In this document: positions 45,721 through 56,967 of the stretch, piece by piece
Position numbering within the stretch: the first letter of the stretch is position 1
How the letters are laid out: each line of letters begins with the position of its first letter
From: Ipomoea triloba
Taxonomy: Eukaryota; Streptophyta; Magnoliopsida; Solanales; Convolvulaceae
Assembly: GCF_003576645.1 (NCBI RefSeq)
Contig: NC_044920.1
Coordinates: 16,208,691 to 16,272,690 of the forward strand
Direction of reading: 5' to 3'
Length of the DNA: 64,000 nucleotides
Made by a program: the position numbers and the translations under genes
Notes under the pieces: generated by a model
Databases searched by the model: none
The model's input: only the letters and a program-made list of their open reading frames with translations
What the model was told of the DNA's origin: nothing

Positions 45721-46744
45721 ATGGCTGAACAAGTTCCAAACCCACCCCTGACATTAGAACAAAAAATAGATACTCTAACCTTCACCATGGACGGGTTACT
45801 CACACGAATAACTAATTTGGAGCAACGCTCACAGCAAGTGCAACGACCACACAATGATGAGCGACAATTGCCACCAACAGGGAGAGTGGATCCTAGATGT
45901 CAAAGGATCCAACAACCTAATGAGGAGTTAGGAAACATTAAACTTGAAATTCCTGACTTCTCTGGTGAGAAAAGACCTACTGAGTATATAGAACGGGAGA
46001 ATGCTGTTGAAACACTTTTTGATTTAAAGCACTATTCTGATCTCACAAAAATTAGACTAGTTGCTACATCCTTTAAGGGGTATGCAGTATCTTGGTGGCG
46101 AAAAAGAAATAGAGAGAGAGTTGCTGATCTTATTCCCTATGAATCTTGGGTTCAATTAAGGGACGATATGCGCCTAACCTTTCGCCTTAAATCTTTTTTT
46201 TTATGATCTTGAAAAAAAATTGCAGGGAACTGTGCAAGGATCCATGTCAGTTGATGAGTACCACCGAACTATCAATATTTTACTTGAACAAGGGGGCATA
46301 CATGAGGAAGAGGCAAGAACTGTTGCTCGCTTCTTACATGGATTGAATAAAGACATCCGGTGGGGAATGAGTACTCAGAGATATGACACCCTTGATGATG
46401 CCTTGTATGCTGCACGTGAATCTGAAGCAAAAATCAATGAGATAAAGATTTACAAACCCAACAATGGTACATCAAGATGGAACAACACTCGTTCTACCCC
46501 TCAAAGGCATGATGAACGTCCTCCCCTAAGAGATGATTCACGAGACAAAGGTAAAGAAAAGGTAAGTGAGGCAATGAGACCTCTGCGTGATAGAGAATTG
46601 ATTTGTTATAGGTGTAATGGAAGAGGTCACTTGGCTCGTGATTGCCCTAACAAGAGGGTAGTTAAGATAACAAAACAATCTGAAAAATTTGTTTCTTGCG
46701 GTTCAAATAACGTACGCCCGTCCCTTAGCCCATCCAAGATCTAA
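45721..46744 (+). pseudogene. Gypsy chromovirus-like gag, one frameshift, CCHC knuckle retained
   Basis: ATG at 45721 (MAEQVPNPP). A coiled-coil-like start is followed by the gag core (LEIPDFSGEKRPTEYIE, YAVSWWRKRNRE). The frame breaks in an oligo-T run near 46193-46205 and resumes with SVDEYHRTINILLEQGGI and ARFLHGLNKDI, then a zinc knuckle CYRCNGRGHLARDC (CX2CX4HX4C). Coding similarity ends near 46700, where LTR sequence of element III resumes, so the last residues to the stop at 46744 are not gag. Confidence 0.88.
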
Positions 46745-47664
46745 AAAATGAATCAGGTGACGTACCCCCTGGCGTATGCCCGTCCCTGAGTGCTCTACCA
46801 CTTATTTAAGCTCATTTTCACTCACTTTTACATGGTTTTGACCCATTGTTGAGCCCTAGCCATTTTTTCCTCATTCCTTTCATATTTTAGGCTTAGATTA
46901 GGCTTAAATTTAGGTTTTTAAACATATCTGAAGGTTTTAATAAAGTATTAAACACTTGGATTTCAAGATTCTACCATCCATTTCAGTAGAGTAACTTTCT
47001 TTCCTTTATCTCTTTCTTTTGCAAGATTTATGTTTATTATTTCTGTATTTGTGTTCTTTATGCAATTTAATCATGAGTAATTAGTTTTTGGACTTGAGTT
47101 AGGGTTGTATTATCTATCTTGATGCTTAATTTATGATTGTTGCAAAAAGGGGAAGAACTCTAACCTAGAGTTCATGTGTTTGTGAAGGTTTTGTGTTTGA
47201 GTCTTGCTAATGTTTGATGTACACATTCATTGACATGTATTTGGAGGATTCCTTGCCTCAACGAGATTTAGGTGATGAATTCGAGCCACCCTTTGCATAA
47301 ACCCAATTTTTCCTATGAAAATGAGGGAAATTGGGGGTTTAAGATGTTTTGTGTGCTTGATGGGCTTGGAATTGATACACCATGAGAGTGGGGCAATTCC
47401 TTGTTCAAATCCTTGTTTATTATTTGCTCACGGAAGTGACTTTAGACTTGGATACCTTTGTGCATTCCCTATTGACTCTGGTTACTTGTTTTTCCTAATC
47501 CCCATAGGTTGTTAAATCATCTAGATGATAGTGCTCCCTAGCTTGAGTCATATTTCTTTATTTCGTGTTTATCTCTTGTTAATATGTGTTTGTGTTATTT
47601 TGCTTAGTTACCGTAGCGTCAACCTCGTTATGATTTGCTTAGCTTCTTGTGTATTTCCTTATGC

Positions 47665-48751
47665 AGACGATGGATGTCAATTTAATCCTAAACCAATGGG
47701 TTGGCCCAATAAGCCCTAAAAGTTATAGGGCTAAAACCTAAAAATATCAACCCAATAAAAAAGTAAGATGATTGGGCTGGCCCTATGGGTTATTGGGTTG
47801 AGTTGGGCTAACCCACCAGATTCTTGGGCCAGACTGTTTAATATCAAAATTTTAATTTTAATGGGTCCAAAGTCAAATATTAACAATTTTCCAAAGTCCA
47901 AAATCCGCAGTTTCAAATCTCTAATTTCCAGAATTTCAATTTCAAATCTCTAGTCTCTGGAATTTCAATTTGGAATCCACAATTTCTAAACTGTGGCCTA
48001 TTCCTCCCAATCGTCGACCGCCACAATTTCTATATATATACAGTAACTAATATATACTGTACAACTAATATATATACAGTAACTAATATATACAGTAATT
48101 ACTAATATCTATATATTTATATATAATATATAAATAGTAGGATAAACCGAATAAACGATTTTTTTATAGTCTTATATTGAAATTATCGGTCGGTTCGGTT
48201 ATCGGCTATCGATTTTATCAGTTTTTCGGTAATACCCATAACCGCGAGAACATAACCATGGCCAACAATTCGATCGCCAATTACAACAAGTGCAAGTAAT
48301 TTCTTTTATTTTTATTTTAGGAATTTTAAGAATTTATTTAATTTAGGAATATAAATATTTGGTTTATTTGATTCTGCAGCAATAGATTTATTTATGTAGG
48401 AATTTGTTTAGTTGAAATTTTTTGTGGGCTGAACTGCCTGTGTACCAGATTATTGTTAAATTTAAACATAATGACTTGAATTGGAATTAATTATTAAATT
48501 TAACTTATTTTAGATGAAATAAATAATTTATTTTGAATTAAATTTGTGAATAAGTGGATATTCACTTATACTTTTTAATTTTAGTTCATTGATTTAGCCC
48601 ATTGGATAAGCCCAATAGTGTATAGTTTAGGGTTAGGGCCAACCCAACTCAAAAGTAAAACAAAACAAAACCATTTAGCCCAAACCAATAAGTCCAACAA
48701 CCCTGCAGGGCTAGTCCAAAACCTAGTGGGTTGGCCCATTTGACATCCCAG
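47665..48751. mobile_element. hAT-like element, ~1.09 kb
   Basis: Termini TGGATGTCAATT and, reversed, TGGGATGTCAAATGGG. Subterminal GGGTTGGCCC words on both sides. TTATGC on both flanks (47659-47664, 48752-48757), probably the core of an 8-bp duplication. AT-rich centre with TATATACAGTAACTA repeats at 48030-48100. No transposase. Confidence 0.65.
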
Positions 48752-48868
48752 TTATGCTAGTGCCTAGTTGCTTGTGATTGCATATTACGTGCCATAACCC
48801 CTAATCCCCTGAGGATGACATTTCACACACGTACACTCACCATCACTCATGTTTGCTAAATCAAATAT

Positions 48869-48890
48869 TGGCACTGTTGCTGGGGATTCG
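48869..48890 (+). other. Degenerate tRNA-Asp primer-binding site of element III
   Basis: TGGCACTGTTGCTGGGGATT matches the canonical TGGCGCCGTTGCCGGGGATC at all but a few positions (CpG-to-TpG/CpA-type changes). It lies 5 bp after the LTR end. Confidence 0.75.
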
Positions 48891-49180
48891 CAATTTGGTG
48901 GTTTTATGTGATTGCTTGTTTTACTAGCATTAGAGTTTAAGGAATCTTAGGAGATTAAACTTTTTCTTTCTTTTTGTTTGTTTTAGGGTCCAAGGAGCTA
49001 ATTTTCTTACCTTGCTAAATTGTTTTGTTTGTTTGTCCAAGGAGCTAATTTTCTTACCTTGATTGAGTTTTGGTTGAAGGATCTTTACTTTGTGCATTCA
49101 CTCTCAATTGAAAAGGAAGAGTTTTCACCACTCAATCAAAACTTTCAATCATTAAGGGTTATGATTTTCAAGAGCAAAGA

Positions 49181-49761
49181 ATGTCATTGTCCGATTTCAT
49201 CAAAATGAGTATAAAGACCTTTCAAGGTGGTCCACTTCAACCATTCCTTTCTTATTCTAAGTGGTGTTCCTATTGTGGTGAAGCTCATGCATTGGAGAAT
49301 TGCTACAACTTAAATTCCATAAATCAAGCACCACTACCTCAAGATTATCAACATTTCCATCAGGAATGTGGAGCCAATATGAGTCAATGAGTTCCTCAAG
49401 AAGACACTTTTCAAGCTTTGAGCCACAATCTCCATGATGTGCTATATGTTGCGGTTCTCATGCTTTGAAAAGTTTCCACATGTTGACTCCTACTTACCAA
49501 ATGTCTTATCAAGATAATCAACAACAAGCTTTTGAATATAATGTCAATTTCAATCAAGAAGCTTTTCAAGGAGGTGCACCACCAATATTCATGCCACAAC
49601 CTCTTTGGTGCGCCGTATGTGGAGGACGACATGAAGCCGAAAGATGCTGCATCTTTGATCCTAATTTCCAATATCAAGGCCAAGTTCAAGAACCTCAATA
49701 ACAATATCAAGACCAATTTCAAGAAATCCCTTACCAAGACCTCAACAAGAATGCCAACCAT
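49181..49761 (+). pseudogene. Element III gag-position ORF relic with three CCHC-like knuckles
   Basis: Two short plus-strand frames and the stretch between them contain three similar motifs: WCSYCGEAHALENC (about 49261), a degraded CAICCGSHALKSF (about 49441) and WCAVCGGRHEAERC (about 49608). Each is preceded by a Pro-rich segment and followed by a Gln/Asn-rich one. CX2CX3HX4C is the retroviral-type RNA-binding knuckle. A tandem array of three about 180 bp apart is unusual. Stop codons (for example 49388-49390) break the frame. Confidence 0.6.
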
Positions 49762-49889
49762 AAGATCAAGAGCCCAAGATGAAGTTTATGATTGCCAACA
49801 TGCTTATGCAAATGAATGAGCAGCTGGTTCAATTAGACAACATGATGGCTCAAAGACAAGGTTTGACAACTTAAGAACACACTCAAGAA

Positions 49890-50660
49890 TTGTCTTCCAA
49901 TGGAGAAGTTCTACAAGAATTGTTTTTGCCAAATAAAGGTCATGTGGTTGATGGAAATGAAAGGGAGGGTGAGGACCTTGAAGATGAAGATGATGAGGTT
50001 AATGATGAGTGCATTGAGATGGAAACACCAAATTGGAGAGAAAATGTAGAGTTGCAAGGAAATGGGGTTAAGGAGGAACTTGAAGTGGGTCCAAGTGAAT
50101 AAATGCTCAAGAATAGTGATATTGATGAAATTTGTGACACAAATGAGTAATTCCCTTCAATGGATGATACTCCCTTGGGTGAGAACTTTAGACTAACTTG
50201 GAAACCGGGATGTGCCAATGTTTTTGAAGGTGGAAGCCTCCATTGGCCAATCTTCATATCCAAGGATTCTTCTTTCATATTAGTGCATAAAGAAGACCTA
50301 AGGTTTTCTTTACTTGCCCAAGAAAATGAATTCAAGAGGAGAATGAGAATGGAGACTTTGGGATTGATCAATCTTATCTCTATTACCAAGAGGGATTATT
50401 TAGGAATAAATCTTTATTTGACTTGTAGATCAATAATGGATTTAAGGAAAGAGGCATGAAGCTTGTAATGAAGAATGATAGGATCCTAGCAATTGGAGTG
50501 GTGAACTTGAGCTTAAGGGAGTATATTGATGTCCACCACTTGAAAAAGTATTTAGAACAAAAATTTGCTAGGAAGGATGAGATGTTCTTTCTCCAATACA
50601 TTGATGGTTGACCTTGAGAAGTTGAGTCGAGCTAGCGACGTTAAACTCAGCACATCATGT
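49890..50660 (+). pseudogene. Element III acidic ORF relic and downstream coding debris
   Basis: 49890-50102 is a 70-codon acidic frame (EDLEDEDDEVNDECIEME). 50160-50459 is a 99-codon frame (MDDTPLGENFRLTWKPGCAN...). Both are degraded parts of one longer ORF by position, parallel to the acidic C-terminal part of the 600-aa ORF in the Athila-type element. The end near 50620-50650 reads ...SRASDVKLST. No enzymatic motif. 50661-51650 is non-coding AT-rich interior. Confidence 0.45.
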
Positions 50661-51673
50661 GAGGTATCCCATGTTATCTTTCACTTTATTGAATTTTATT
50701 TTCTTCTTTATTTTTTTTCTTTACACTTTTATTTTTGATATATCATGCTTTCACTTGTGCTTTAATGTATATATTCTCTTGACTCTAGGAATGACACTAA
50801 GGAGTATACTCAATTCCAAGAACGCTTCATGATAACCATTTGCGCATAAGGGATTGATTAGGGGAGTCTCATATACCTTCTCTACTCTCTTTAATTGTGT
50901 ATAGTGTTTTACTTGGTGTAGATAGTAGAGATTGTGCTCCTTGTGCTTATTATGTTACCCTTTCCCCCTTGTGTTTTTTTTTTCTTTCACATCAAGGACG
51001 ATGTAATTTCTAAGGGTGGGGGGTGGACAAAAATTGGGAAATTTTTAAATATTTTTGAAACTTTGCTTGGATGACTCATTTTGCATAATGTTTGGTAAAT
51101 TGCATTTCCTTGCTTGAAGTTGTGATCACTCCCTCTTTGTTGGTTTGTGGTTTGAAATTTGGTGAAACTTGTTGCAATTCAACTTGTGATTTATGAGCCA
51201 AGGGGTAATACGTGATTGATTTATACTCTTGCCAATAGCTTGGTTAACCACTTAATAATTGAATCAATTTTTGATCTGGTGTGTTATGCATTACTAGTGA
51301 AGGCTTATGTGAGATTCCGGTCATGGTTGTTTTGCTAGAATTTGCCTCATTACTCTCCAAGTTAAGTCTAAGATTTGCATGTTTTGAAATGATTTAGGCC
51401 ATTTTTGTTTAGCCCGAGCATTTCAAACTTACCCCTTACATATATTTTTACCCCTAGTTGTCCCCGTTGAGCCATTTGTGTTTGTTCAATAAGTGCTAAG
51501 CACTTAAAAACCTTCATTGTGTTTGTTTTTATTGTATTAACCGCTGTCATTTAACCCTTAAACTTAGCCAAAATGTTTCCCTCCACCCTTGAGAAAATAG
51601 AACATTTGTTCTTTTTCATGGAAGAGATCATTATTGGAGCTTGTTTTGTTAGCAATCCTCTTGATAATTTTGT

Positions 51674-51690
51674 CTAAGTGTGGGGGTCTT
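51674..51690 (+). other. Polypurine tract of element III
   Basis: AAGTGTGGGGGTCTTGAAAA lies about 25 bp upstream of the 3' LTR start at 51713. Tracts of AAGTGTGGGG type are usual in Athila-group elements. Confidence 0.55.
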
Positions 51691-51712
51691 GAAAATAAGT
51701 TGTTTGTTGATT

Positions 51713-52830
51713 TGATAAGTGCTTATTTATCTATATTTGTCCCCTTTCACTAAGCCACTTTGCTTTTAGATCATTTCAAATTTCATGAGATTAGGACTAA
51801 AATGTGTTATTTTGAAGGAGTTTCGTTTAGAAAGCTTTGGAAGAAAAGATAAGTATTTCATGCATTTTGGTGGTCATTGGAGTCAAAGGAAGCATTTTGA
51901 ATGCATTTAGAGTCATTGAGAGCTAAGGAGAAGGTCAAAACGAACGGAGAATAACCAGGCTGTGCAAATCAAAACAAAGCAGAAACTAAAGAGTCCATAC
52001 CCCATTGCGTATGCCCGCCCCTAAGCCCGTCTAAGATCTAAAAAATGAAGCAGGTGGCGTACGCCCGTCCCAGAGGTTGTCCCTGTGTGCTCTGCCACTT
52101 ATTTAAGATCGTTTTCACTCATTTTTACATGGCTTTGACCCATGGTTGAGCCCTAGCCATTTTCTACTCATTCCTTTTGATATTTTAGGTTTAGATTTAG
52201 GTTTCTAAACGTATTTGAAGCTTGTAATCAAGGATTCAACACTTGGATTTCAAGATTCTACCATCCATTTGAATAGAGAAGCTTTCTTTCCTTTATCTCT
52301 TTCTTTTGCAAGATTTATGTTTATTATTTGTGTTTTTGTTCTTTGTGCTATTTAATCATAAGTAGTTATCTTTTGGACTTGAGTTAGGGTTGTATTATCT
52401 ATCTTATTACTTAATTTGTGATTATTGCAAAAAGGGGAAGAACACTAACCTAGAGTTCATGTGTTTGTGAAGGTTTTGTGTTTGAATCTTTCTAATGTTT
52501 ACTATACACATTCATTGACGTGTATTTGGAGGATTTCTTGCCTCAACGAGAGTTGGGTGATGAATTCAAGCTACCCCTTGAATAAACCTGATTTTTCCTA
52601 TGAAAATGAGGGAAATTGGGGGTTTAAGATGCTCTTTATGCTTGATGGACTTGGAATTCATACACCATGAGAGTGGGGCAATCCATTGTTCAAATCCATG
52701 TATATTTGCTCACGGAAGTGACTTTAGACTAGGATACTTTTTTGCATTCTAGTTGAAAGTGACTTTAGGCTAAGATACCTTTGTGCATTCTAGTCGAAAG
52801 TGACTTTAGACTAGGATACCTATGAAAGTC
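51713..52830 (+). mobile_element. 3' LTR of element III, 3'-truncated
   Basis: Starts TGATAAGTGCTTATTTATC and follows the 5' copy until about 52710. It then dissolves into about three ~42-bp tandem repeats (GAAAGTGACTTTAGACTAGG, 52712-52825) and abuts a copia gag fragment. The CATTGCGTATGCCCG/GGCGTACGCCCGTCCC module is at 52005-52075. Confidence 0.8.
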
Positions 52831-52839
52831 AGTTTACTT

Positions 52840-53058
52840 TGGTGACAGGTTGTGACTCAGTAAAGATTGCATGGAAAATTCTAGAAACCACCTATGAGGG
52901 CACAGACTCTGTTAGACAATCAAAGCTTCAACTGGTTCAATCTGGCTTTGAGGAACTTCGAATGAATGAAGAAAAGACCATTGTAAGTTTTAATGAACGT
53001 GTTCAAGAGCTTGCAAATAGAGCTGCCGTGTTTGGTGAACCTTTATCTCAACAAAAGT
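52840..53058 (+). pseudogene. Ty1/copia gag (UBN2-type) fragment
   Basis: An open frame of about 73 codons without its own start: KIAWKILETTYEGTDSVRQS, KLQLVQSGFEELRMNEEK, then FNERVQELANRAAVFGE. This is the helical core of copia gag. It is cut at 53058 by an LTR insertion. A later part of gag resumes at 53928 (FVKQKNNSQNGKFQNQKGSS), before a stop near 54010. Confidence 0.85.
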
Positions 53059-53927
53059 GATAAGCTCCCAAGACACCTATTATTTGAGTATAAACTAGGG
53101 TGCTTTATAGCGTTTTCAGTATTCTTAAGTGATAATTTTGTGAGAATTTGTGCTTTAAATTCGTTAACCGCACACAAAGCTACCTTTGACATAAATTGAG
53201 ACATTACAGAGGTCCCGGTAGCTATTAGGAACAAGTAACAAGCAAACCAAGCAAGTTAGGAGCCCCGAAGGACCCAGGATGATGCAACCACGCGTGTAGG
53301 AGGTGTGGCAACATTCCAGTAGCCATCCACGCACACAACCACGCGTGTGGATGGCGTGGCAGCATTCCAGTAACCATCTACGCCGGCAACCACGTGTGAT
53401 GATGGCGTGGATGGAGCACTGCGCGGAAACATTTCTAGGGCGAAATTTCGGAGACTATTTAAGGCACCTTGATAGAATTTCAGGGGAGTACCTCCCTTCT
53501 TGCAATTTTAGAAAGTTCCCTTTTCATTTCTTAGTTTTTAGAATAGCTTAGCTTTGCAATTTCACCTTGTAAAGAGAGACTTGAAGCTTGGATTGGAGAA
53601 ACACTTCATTACTAGGTGATCTCTATTACATTTTAATCTATTTCTATTATCTTGTTCTTGGATTAAATTAGCTATTGTTCTTGAATTCTTGAATATGTGT
53701 GGCTAGTTTACTCTAGGGTTTGGATTGTGTGAAGCTATGTTGCTAGTGTGATGATCTTATGTCTTATTTTGGATTAAGTTGCTTGGATTGTTGGAATTTC
53801 TATTCTTGTCTATTGATTGTTGTTTTGATGAGATCTTGTTTGGATCTGGCCAATCTAGATGAGAGATTGAGATATTGACTCTATCATGTCTTTGATTAGA
53901 GTAGAGATTGAAGCTTTGTGACAATTA
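53059..53927 (+). mobile_element. Truncated Athila-like LTR, same family as the solo LTR at 4061-5469
   Basis: Starts TGATAAGCTCCCAAGACACC and follows the reverse complement of 5469 leftward for about 870 bp with roughly 10% divergence. It ends at TTGAAGCTTTGTGACAATT, about 540 bp short of a full LTR. Copia gag lies on both sides. Carries three palindromic ACCACGCGTGT/CACGTGTG units at 53285-53400. Confidence 0.85.
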
Positions 53928-54017
53928 TAATTTGTTAAACAGAAGAACAACTCTCAAAATGGTAAGTTTCAAAACCAGAAAGGTTCAAGCTCGAACACAT
54001 CAAAAAGTACATAAAAA

Positions 54018-55632
54018 CCAGTAAGAGTTTTTCCCACTTTTGGTCCTTCGACTTTACATGTGTTGTCAAATGGGATTCATGACTTTTATTTTAGATATAA
54101 TTAGTGCCTAACTTCAATATTTTTCCAGATTTGGTCCTGTCTGACCAATAAACCGGCCAACCCATTAGAAAAATACAAAAGCCTTGTTTGTTAATTGTAA
54201 ACTAGTCATTTGTTATTCAATTTTCTTTTTCTCTACTTAACCTTTTCATATAGCCATCAACACAAAGAAAGTAAAAAACACCCTTTATCTCTGGTCAGAC
54301 GTTGGAATCCACTGTTCATCACCCTTTTTTGACTTAAAGCAAAAACACTCTAGTTGACTTCTACCTATTCACGACGAAGCACCGAAATCCATCAAAGTTC
54401 TTCATCAAAAGAACGTGGCGGATATGTCTTCTCAGCGAAGGTGTTCTTCATCGATTGGGCAACACACGGTAAGTACACAGATAAATAGTTTAATTCTTTA
54501 CTTTATTGGAATGTTGAGGATGTTTGTATGCAGTTGGGGAAACATATTGATAAACTAAAAGACTTTAGTATATATTGGGGTTTAGTTGGGACCCATGTCT
54601 GTATATATTAGGGTATATATGGGGACCAATATCTGCAAATGTGAGGACCATTTCTACTTTGAAACTGGTATTCAATAAAGCATGTTGTCTATGCTATTTG
54701 GCTAAAGAAAGGGGTAGTTCATAACTATGAAGATTCCATACATCCAATGGCAGAGGTTGCACAATGGCCATTTAGTGACAAAAAACCTCCTCTTCCCCCA
54801 CTATACACTGCCAGACCATGTAGACCAAAGAAGTTGAGGAAAAGATTAACTGATGAGCTCACCAAGGATGGTGTATCTGTGGTTATGGAAAGAAGCAACT
54901 GATGAGCTCACCAAGGATGGGGTATTTGTGGCTAGGAATCACATCTAGTTACATTGTAGCATATGTAGGAAGGTTGGTCATAATTACAGGAGTTGTCCAT
55001 ATAGGACAAGGAACATTCCTAAACAGGTAATTGTATTTACATTAAACTTGTATTCAAGTCTATTTTGTAAACTAACTTTTTTTTAGATGAAGCCAAGTAA
55101 AAGAGTGATCAAGCCTGGTGTTCCAATTGATGTTACTGTTAATGGTCCAGTTGATGGTCTTGTGGATGTTGCTGTTGATGGTCTAGTTGATGTTGCTGAT
55201 GATGGTCCATTTGATGTTCAAGTTACAATAGACAATTATCGTTCATGAGCAAGAGATAATGACTTAAGAAGATCTTTATTTTTTTTAATGAATTTGATTT
55301 CTCTACACCATTTGAAGACCAACTTCTTCCATTTGAAGACCAACATGTTCCTAAAAAAGATTAACCTGTTCCACAATCTGAAGAGCTGCCTATCCCACCA
55401 TCTGGTAAAGGCATCCATCAAACTAAGCATGGAGTTAGTATCTGCCATGGACAACCACCAAAGAAGAAACAGTGTAAGAGCAAGGGCAACAACAACCACC
55501 CTAGAGTTAGTACTACAAGGCCACCATCAAATGAAAAGGGCAAGAAACCAAAGCACCAGAAGACACCTATTCGGAAAAGATATTAGACAAGGACTGCTAC
55601 GACTTTCAATTCTGTGTTTTTTGGAAACAAGG
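54018..55632 (+). pseudogene. Mutator-like transposase C-terminal relic
   Basis: 54690-54900 encodes a MULE-type tail (HVVYAIWLKKG, SIHPMAEVAQWPFSDKKPP, RPCRPKKLRKR). A zinc knuckle follows at about 54951-55000 (CSICRKVGHNYRSC). A GT-AG intron at about 55027-55088 separates it from a Val/Asp-rich repeat exon (VDGLVDVAVDGLVDV). A 49-bp duplication (ACTGATGAGCTCACCAAGGA at 54849 and 54898) breaks the frame. A short upstream exon (MSSQRRCSSSIGQHT then GTAAGT, 54426-54473) may be its first exon; the transposase core is missing. 54018-54130 looks like MULE terminal sequence. Confidence 0.6.
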
Positions 55633-55635
55633 ATT

Positions 55636-56967
55636 GTAACACCCCAATTTTCAACTCTTACATTTATTACAAAATCCCTAATAATACATCGCGGAAGCTT
55701 ACATCTAACCAGCAGAAAACTGGGTGTTACCGCCACACATAGGTATATCTCCTATACCCAAACGTTAAGGCTAAACTTACAACATCGACATCCACTTCCA
55801 TCCTATTCAGAGCTCATCGGGTTACTGGAGCCCACACTAGACAATATCTGTTAACAGAAAACACATTGAAGTGTAGTTAGCGCGACGGCTAAGTAAGGAA
55901 ATCCATTGTCACTTAAAAGTAGACAAAGGTTTGAAAACATAAATACTTTGGAAGTTCGTAAAGTTTTTTCCCATGATTTGAAAATCTACCTGCAACCAAA
56001 TGATACACAGATAGTATAGTAGCGTATACACGCGTGAATTTTCACAACCATACTTGACATCTTCACAATATCCCATTTCTCAGACATCACTCGACTAGTT
56101 TCTTGGAACTAGTATCACATATCTCATCATAGTCATTGATTCAACCATTACTTGTGAAAACTCGACTTAGTTTCATTTCAAAGTATGAGGCCTTATAGGA
56201 AATGTTGAATATTCCTTGTCGTTGACCGATTGAACCTGGAACATGGGCTTGCGGTCATTACCCAAGTTCTCTTCTCGGTCCCTTGGACGATGGTTCATTA
56301 GAATGGCCCCTAGTGTGGCCCCGCCTAGGTCCATTAAAATGACACCAACCCGGAGACGACGGAGTCAATACGCTTAAGTGTGCACACCCCCACAGTCTAG
56401 CCATACATGAGTGACGTAGAGACTCGGCGAATAGACTTCGCCTAAGTAAGAATACAACCGTACATATTTCAATGACAACCTTCGGTAATTATAGCCCGAG
56501 GTAAAAGACAACAAGGTCCTCGTAACTCCTTGAAACTAAGGTTTTATTCATTTTAACGTCATTTTCTCATCATTCCAATAAGGTACACACCCACTAAAAA
56601 TGGTATTTTCCTTTTTAAAATACTTTTTAAAATAAGGTTTTGACAACCTGCGTACCAAAATAGCATACGTTTTTCAACGTAAGTTTTCATAAACATTTTT
56701 AGTAGCCAAGGGCTTTTCAAGCATAGCTCAAGTACGAGCAAAATTTGGAAGAAACACAGTTGAGAAAATACCGAACACAAGCTGGTCACTCATCGGATAC
56801 TTATATATTTTCTACTAACACTACATATATCCATTCCCAATACTTATTCCTTATCATGAATCTCAGTTCATCTTACAATCCAATCATCATCGGTGATCCA
56901 TAATCATGGTTCCACCATTAACTAATAATAGATAGTTGTTCTTCTCACTATCGTCATCAATAACTTC
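55636..56967 (+). mobile_element. Chromovirus-type LTR start, continued at 62179-63484
   Basis: Begins TGTAACACCCC within the MULE relic, the terminus expected of Del/Tekay-type LTRs. A short inverted GGGTGTTACCGCC lies at 55723. Sequence of the same style seems to resume after the minus-strand element at 56968-62178. The far end (GGGGTGTTACA) is not in the window. No protein coding. Continuity across the insertion is inferred. Confidence 0.5.

Larger units (their letters stand above)
44080..46710 (+). mobile_element. Gypsy (chromovirus-like) fragment in pol-end / LTR / gag order
   Basis: Contains a pol C-terminus, a complete-looking LTR, a tRNA-Met primer site and gag, in that order, with no second LTR or pol core. 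It sits inside the element III LTR, and CGTACGCCCGTCCC is present at both edges (44066-44079 and 46711-46724). The left breakpoint could lie anywhere from 44080 to about 44150, because 44080-44145 still resembles the LTR palindrome module. Confidence 0.7.
43791..48863 (+). mobile_element. 5' LTR of non-autonomous element III, interrupted twice
   Basis: TGATACGTGCTTATTTGTC at 43791 matches TGATAAGTGCTTATTTATC at 51713, and similarity to 51713-52760 can be followed through 44079 and again from 46711. It ends CTAAATCA (48863), just before a tRNA-Asp-type primer site. Subtracting the gypsy fragment (44080-46710) and the hAT-like element (47665-48751) gives about 1.36 kb. The TATA-like ACTTATTTAAG lies near 46800. 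Confidence 0.75.

Noticed and set aside
55288..55854. 188-codon plus-strand frame
   Set aside because: It crosses from MULE relic into the TGTAACACCCC LTR start and is not a single protein.
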